From assembly GCA_008671135.1 (NCBI GenBank), contig RQAP01000050.1:1-37310 (forward strand): a stretch of 37,310 nt of DNA. The letters run 5' to 3'. Origin of the DNA: Collinsella aerofaciens (GTDB lineage Bacteria > Actinomycetota > Coriobacteriia > Coriobacteriales > Coriobacteriaceae). The notes below the pieces were generated by a model. That model saw nothing but the letters and a program-made list of their open reading frames with translations, made no database searches and was not told the DNA's origin. Every line of letters starts with the position of its first letter. Positions within the stretch are counted from its first letter, which is position 1. A program made the position numbers and the translations under genes. Below, in pieces: positions 33,242 to 37,310 of this stretch.

Positions 33242-36200
33242 ATTCGGAGCGCAAGGCTTCCACGGGGTCTTTTTTGGAGGCGCTGCGGGCAGGCAGTAGA
33301 CCGGCAACGACCGTCAGCAGCACCGAAATTGCAATGAGCACCAGCGCATCCTGCACGGGCAGACTCATTAGGTTGGGGACCTGTTTGGCCGCAAGCGCCC
33401 AGGCATTAACCGGGAAGCTCACGGCTACCACGACGACAATGGCAAAGACGCCGGCGATGAGGCCTTCGATAAAGGTCTCGGCATTGAATACGTTGGCCAC
33501 GTTACGCTTCGACGCGCCAATCGCACGCAGGATGCCAATCTCCTTTTTACGCTCCAGCACGCTGATGTACGTGATGATGCCGATCATGATGGAGCTCACC
33601 ACCAGGCTGATACTCACGAATGCGATGAGCACCAAGCTGATGGTATTCACGATATCAGTCACCGAGCCCATGATGATGCCCATGTAGTCGGTGTACGAGA
33701 TTGCCTGCTCGTCGTGGCCGGCGGCTTTGACCTGCTTGTTGTACGCATCGATATGGTCGAGTACGCGCTCCTTGGCCTCAAAGTCACGCGGGAAAATCTT
33801 GACCGAGATGGGGTCCGCCTCGTCCGCATAACCCAGTGTGGTCAGGTTGTTGTCATAGGTAAGCTGCGATGCCTTGGCATAACTCATCATGAGCGAACTC
33901 AGATCCTCGGCGTCCATGTTGAAATGGATGGCGCGGGCAAAGGCGCTCGCATCCATATGCATAGCGCCCGCCAGGTTGGCAAAACTCGAAGACATCTGTG
34001 TCGCTATCTGGCCTATGAGCCCTGCCGCGCCCGCCTTGAGCTGGGACGATACCGTCGTCGCAATCTGCTCGCTAATTGTCTTCATCACCTGATCCATAGC
34101 CTGCTGCAGATACGGAGCCAGCTGCTTTTGCACATAGTCGGTCATCGCCTGTTGCAGGCGCTCGGCCAGGGCATCGCCACCGAGTGCCTTGAGCTGAGCC
34201 AGATATTGCTGGGCTGCGGCATCATTCTCAAGATACGTCGAGAATGCGGCGGCGAGCTTTGACGCGTCCTTAAGGTCTTCGGGCGACAGCGCCTTAAACT
34301 GATCAGACTGCAAAAAGCCCTCAAACAGCTGGTTGGCCAGCGTTCCCACCTGCTGCATTTGATCGGGCGTAAGTTCCAAGCCATCGAAGACGCCCGAGAA
34401 ATCTGGGGTTGGCGCTTTTGCCATGATGTCGCTGAAGTCGATATCCTTGCCAACGTCCGAAAGGTCAATGTCCAGACCGGACAGATCGACGTCCGAGAGA
34501 TCAATGCCGCCGCCGGCAACACCCGAGAGCGCAGACGAATCGAACGAGAACGCGCTCTTAAGTGCTGCCTCGTCCACACTGAACATGCTGCCCAGATCCA
34601 CTCCTTGTTTGGCCTCGCCTTGTAGTTCGTCGAAGGTTTTGCCCGTAAAGACATCCGTCTCGGGGTGGTCGAGTTGCTCCTGCACAATCTGCGAATCGGC
34701 GGCGCGCTCCATAAGCTGGCGAGTCAGCGCATGCGTATAGGCAATGCCCGGAGACAACGCACTCGCATTGGCCGTCTCGTTAGGTCGCACCACGCCCACA
34801 ATGTGCACGTCAATACCGTCGGCAACCTTGGCCGTCATAAAGTCGGCATCGTCAGACATGTCAGTCCACATGCCGGTCTCTTCGTTTTTGCGATAGGCAT
34901 CGGCCGGCGACAGCACCTTAAACGTCGTGGACAGCGCATCGTCGTAGGTAAATTCGGTGCCGGTCTCGGGCGTTTCGACCCCACCGTCAGCCGTCATAGC
35001 GCTGTTTACCAGATCGTTGAGCTCATTGATATCCAGCGCGCCGATGCTGTAAAGCGTGTAGTCACCCACCGTGCCACGACTCGAGAGCACCATTACGGCT
35101 TCGTTGGCGGACGTGGGCCAATGACCGGCGACGACATCGTACTGACTGTCGAGCAGGCTCTGGTCGTCGATCATCTCGTTAAAGACCGAGGTTCCCATGG
35201 ATTCCATGCTCACCGTTGCCGCCGAGCTCGCGCCTCCGCTCATGGCCTCGGTCATGGCGTTGGGCACCAACCGGACAGGCTTCTCGTCGCCCTTACCCGC
35301 ACGATAGACAACCGGCGATACACCGTAGCCGTACTGAATGGCGTTGACCTCTTTGTCGATGCCGTCGCCACCGGCATCGAGCCATGCCTTAAAGCTCGTC
35401 ATGTCGTTGGACTTAACGCTCGCAAACATATCCTTTACGGCCGTGACCACGGGAATCTTATCGTTTCCCTGAGCCTTGTCGCCGGCACTGTCGTCGGACG
35501 AATCCACGTTTTCAGGCGAGTCATCATCCGCAGCCCCCTGTCCGCCCATCATGGACGACAGGTCGTAATCCTGCTTGGAAATGGTGAGCGGGTAGCTCGA
35601 GAGCGTATCCTCCTCGACCTTTTTGATGTAGCCGTTTACGCCATTGGAGAGCGCCAGGATCGCCGCGATACCGATAATGCCAATCGAGCCCGCAAAGGCA
35701 GTCATGGCCGTGCGGCCCTTCTTGGTCATGAGGTTTCGGGCAGAAAGCCCCAGCGCCGTCACAAAGCTCATCGAGGTTTTGCGCGTAGGCTTGGCTTCGC
35801 GGCGCGTGGCGTCAGCGACATCGAAAGGATCGGAATCGTCGGTGATCTTGCCGTCCGCCAGGTTGACGATGCGTGTGGCGTACTGGTACGCCAGCTCGGG
35901 ATTGTGCGTGACCATAATAACCAGACGGTCGCGCGCCACGTCCTTGAGCAGATCCATGACCTGCACGGATGTCGTTGAGTCCAGGGCGCCGGTCGGCTCG
36001 TCTGCCAGCACAATCTCGGGATCATTAATCAGGGCGCGGGCGATGGCCACGCGCTGCATCTGTCCGCCGGAAAGCTGGCTCGGGCGTTTGTTAACGTGCT
36101 CGCCCAGGCCAACTTTCTCCAACGCCTCGCGCGCACGCTGGCGGCGCTCGGCATGCCCCACGCCTGTGAGCGTGAGCGCCAGCTCCACGTTTTCCAAAAT

Positions 36201-36497
36201 GGTCTGATGCGGAATGAGGTTATAGCTTTGGAACACAAAGCCGATGCGGTTGTTGCGGTAGGCATCCCAATCGCGATCGCGAAAGTCCTTGGTCGAGATG
36301 CCGTCGATGAGCAGGTCGCCGGAATCGAAATGATCGAGCCCACCGATAACGTTGAGCATCGTGGTTTTACCCGAGCCCGAGGGACCCAAAATGGCCACGA
36401 ACTCGTTATCGCGAAAAGCCAGGCTCACGTTATCGAGCGCCACTTGCGTAAACGACTGCGTAACGTATCTTTTGCAAATACCTTTGAGCTCCAGCAT
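33240..36497 (-). CDS. MacB-like ABC transporter, fused ATPase and FtsX permease with large extracytoplasmic domain
   Basis: A protein of 1085 residues. The N-terminal ATPase (1-225) has Walker A GPSGSGKT at 38-45, the signature LSGGQ and Walker B IVLADEPTGALD. A first membrane helix lies at about 265-290. An extracytoplasmic region of roughly 640 residues follows, including a repetitive Asp-Leu-Ser stretch (DLSDVDLSGLDIDLSDVG). Three C-terminal helices belong to the FtsX domain, ending in the family tail DPVEALRSE. MacB-type machines move the extracytoplasmic domain mechanically rather than pumping through a channel. Relatives serve bacitracin resistance, lipoprotein handling or cell-wall hydrolase control. 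The start at 36497 follows GGGAGAGG. Confidence 0.9.
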   Translation of the reverse strand: MLELKGICKRYVTQSFTQVALDNVSLAFRDNEFVAILGPSGSGKTTMLNVIGGLDHFDSGDLLIDGISTKDFRDRDWDAYRNNRIGFVFQSYNLIPHQTILENVELALTLTGVGHAERRQRAREALEKVGLGEHVNKRPSQLSGGQMQRVAIARALINDPEIVLADEPTGALDSTTSVQVMDLLKDVARDRLVIMVTHNPELAYQYATRIVNLADGKITDDSDPFDVADATRREAKPTRKTSMSFVTALGLSARNLMTKKGRTAMTAFAGSIGIIGIAAILALSNGVNGYIKKVEEDTLSSYPLTISKQDYDLSSMMGGQGAADDDSPENVDSSDDSAGDKAQGNDKIPVVTAVKDMFASVKSNDMTSFKAWLDAGGDGIDKEVNAIQYGYGVSPVVYRAGKGDEKPVRLVPNAMTEAMSGGASSAATVSMESMGTSVFNEMIDDQSLLDSQYDVVAGHWPTSANEAVMVLSSRGTVGDYTLYSIGALDINELNDLVNSAMTADGGVETPETGTEFTYDDALSTTFKVLSPADAYRKNEETGMWTDMSDDADFMTAKVADGIDVHIVGVVRPNETANASALSPGIAYTHALTRQLMERAADSQIVQEQLDHPETDVFTGKTFDELQGEAKQGVDLGSMFSVDEAALKSAFSFDSSALSGVAGGGIDLSDVDLSGLDIDLSDVGKDIDFSDIMAKAPTPDFSGVFDGLELTPDQMQQVGTLANQLFEGFLQSDQFKALSPEDLKDASKLAAAFSTYLENDAAAQQYLAQLKALGGDALAERLQQAMTDYVQKQLAPYLQQAMDQVMKTISEQIATTVSSQLKAGAAGLIGQIATQMSSSFANLAGAMHMDASAFARAIHFNMDAEDLSSLMMSYAKASQLTYDNNLTTLGYADEADPISVKIFPRDFEAKERVLDHIDAYNKQVKAAGHDEQAISYTDYMGIIMGSVTDIVNTISLVLIAFVSISLVVSSIMIGIITYISVLERKKEIGILRAIGASKRNVANVFNAETFIEGLIAGVFAIVVVVAVSFPVNAWALAAKQVPNLMSLPVQDALVLIAISVLLTVVAGLLPARSASKKDPVEALRSE

Positions 36498-36650
36498 GGA
36501 CGGCAACCTCTCCCACGCGGGCACGTTCACCCGCTCTCCTCCGCCGTTCGTATTCGACGCGTTTGTCCTACTCTATCCCCATTTTTCACCGACACCAGTG
36601 AGGAATGTAGGGAACCGCATCAAAAAACGAACGGGACGGCGCCTAAAAGA

Positions 36651-36672
36651 AGAGGCCCCGAGCGGGACCTCT
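36651..36672 (-). terminator. Terminator of the TlpA-like gene
   Basis: A GC-rich hairpin (AGAGG-CCCCG stem, one G-U pair, short loop). On the minus strand it is followed by TCTTTTAGG, 80 bases after the stop of the lipoprotein gene. Confidence 0.65.
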
Positions 36673-36751
36673 ATATGGTGGAGATTATCTTGAAAGGCAG
36701 CGGACTACTCCGCACAGCGGCGCACGATCCTCGCCATGCTTTACGCGTTTT

Positions 36752-37310
36752 TTACTGCTCGCTATTCGCAATCGCCTGGTCGATAAGCTTGTCGAGTGCT
36801 GCGCGCTGCTCGGCGGAGCTGATGGCTCCCACGATTGGATCCCCTACGATGTTGCCGTTCTGATCGATGACATACGTTGTCGGGAACGAGAACAAATTTG
36901 ACGTGAACTTACCGGCCTCGCTATCCGACTTGAACCAGATGTTCTTATATTTCACGCCCTTCTTGCTAAGCACGTCCTTGGCATCTGCGATCTCGCCCTT
37001 GTTGCCATCGAGCGTAAAGGAATTGACGCCCACGACCTGGCCGCCCTTCTCGGCAAGCTCCTGATTCAGCTTCTCAAGATCGCCCAGCTCGCCCACGCAC
37101 GGCTTGCAAGTAGTGAACCAGAAGTTCATGACGGTGACCTTGTTCTTAGAGAACAGCTCGTCGCTGTTCACGTCGTTGCCATCCAGGTCTTTGCCCGTAA
37201 AGCTGGGGAACTTCGTCGCCTCGCTCGAAGCATTGGCACCAGCCGTAATGCCAGCGGTCGAAGCGTCGACGCTCTCGCCTGCGCTCGGCGTGCTTCCACA
37301 GCCGGGGAAC
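36752..37310 (-). CDS. TlpA/ResA-like thioredoxin-fold lipoprotein (5' end outside window)
   Basis: The frame continues upstream of the GTG at 37171 to the window edge, so the gene is partial at its 5' end. The visible part starts with FPGCGSTPSAGE, where the Cys after PG looks like a lipobox cysteine. A Ser/Ala/Thr-rich linker and a thioredoxin domain follow, with the redox motif TCKPC preceded by VTVMNFWF. The cis-Pro loop is FPTTYVID. TlpA/ResA proteins reduce disulfides in exported proteins or support cytochrome c maturation. It is followed by a terminator hairpin. Confidence 0.88.
   Translation of the reverse strand, partial: FPGCGSTPSAGESVDASTAGITAGANASSEATKFPSFTGKDLDGNDVNSDELFSKNKVTVMNFWFTTCKPCVGELGDLEKLNQELAEKGGQVVGVNSFTLDGNKGEIADAKDVLSKKGVKYKNIWFKSDSEAGKFTSNLFSFPTTYVIDQNGNIVGDPIVGAISSAEQRAALDKLIDQAIANSEQ

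Overview
The window looks like the chromosome of a gut Actinobacterium of the class Coriobacteriia, most like Collinsella. This rests on the high GC content with strong G/C third positions, purine-rich ribosome binding sites a few bases before most starts, Actinobacterial gene content (BvgS/EvgS-like hybrid kinases, EFR1 flavodoxin-ferredoxin fusion, TipAS-type regulator, many small exporters) and abundant short palindromic intergenic repeats. The assignment is by recognition, not by a database search. No rRNA, tRNA, CRISPR array, phage or transposase gene was seen.

Layout. 1-14.4 kb holds general functions: a MATE exporter, a LysR regulator divergent from an EamA exporter, uracil-DNA glycosylase, an SDR oxidoreductase, a VUT/YhhQ transporter, release factor 3, a YtrA-type GntR/ABC-2 operon, a second EamA exporter broken by an amber codon, an EFR1 protein, a ClC-like channel, a LOG-family protein and a two-TM K+ channel. 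14.5-21.0 kb is a signalling block. One hybrid histidine kinase carries two fused solute-binding domains. It converges, across a nim-like flavoprotein gene and a perfect hairpin, on a second hybrid kinase whose solute-binding lipoprotein is a separate, translationally coupled gene. 21.1-24.5 kb has a PatB/MalY aminotransferase, TrmO, an HTH/zinc-ribbon/TipAS regulator and a glutaredoxin.

24.5-27.1 kb is a repeat-rich, partly AT-rich interval. It contains two copies of a 72-bp hairpin, a 243-bp element with 37-bp inverted ends, a 182-bp near-palindrome, further small palindromes, a solitary ribbon-helix-helix gene under a palindromic promoter, and a tRNA-dihydrouridine synthase.

27.1-33.1 kb is the most interesting region. 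An agmatine-deiminase-like enzyme, a divergent carbamoyltransferase (HELP in place of the family HCLP) and an MFS transporter form one minus-strand operon. A TetR regulator is divergent from it, and a second, closely related MFS gene follows. Related TACCG/CGGTA palindromes lie at the divergent promoter and at the second MFS promoter, suggesting one regulon for uptake and hydrolysis of a guanidino compound. The window contains no carbamate kinase. 33.2-37.3 kb has a MacB-like ATPase-permease fusion with a very large extracytoplasmic domain and the 3' part of a TlpA-like thioredoxin lipoprotein gene running off the window.
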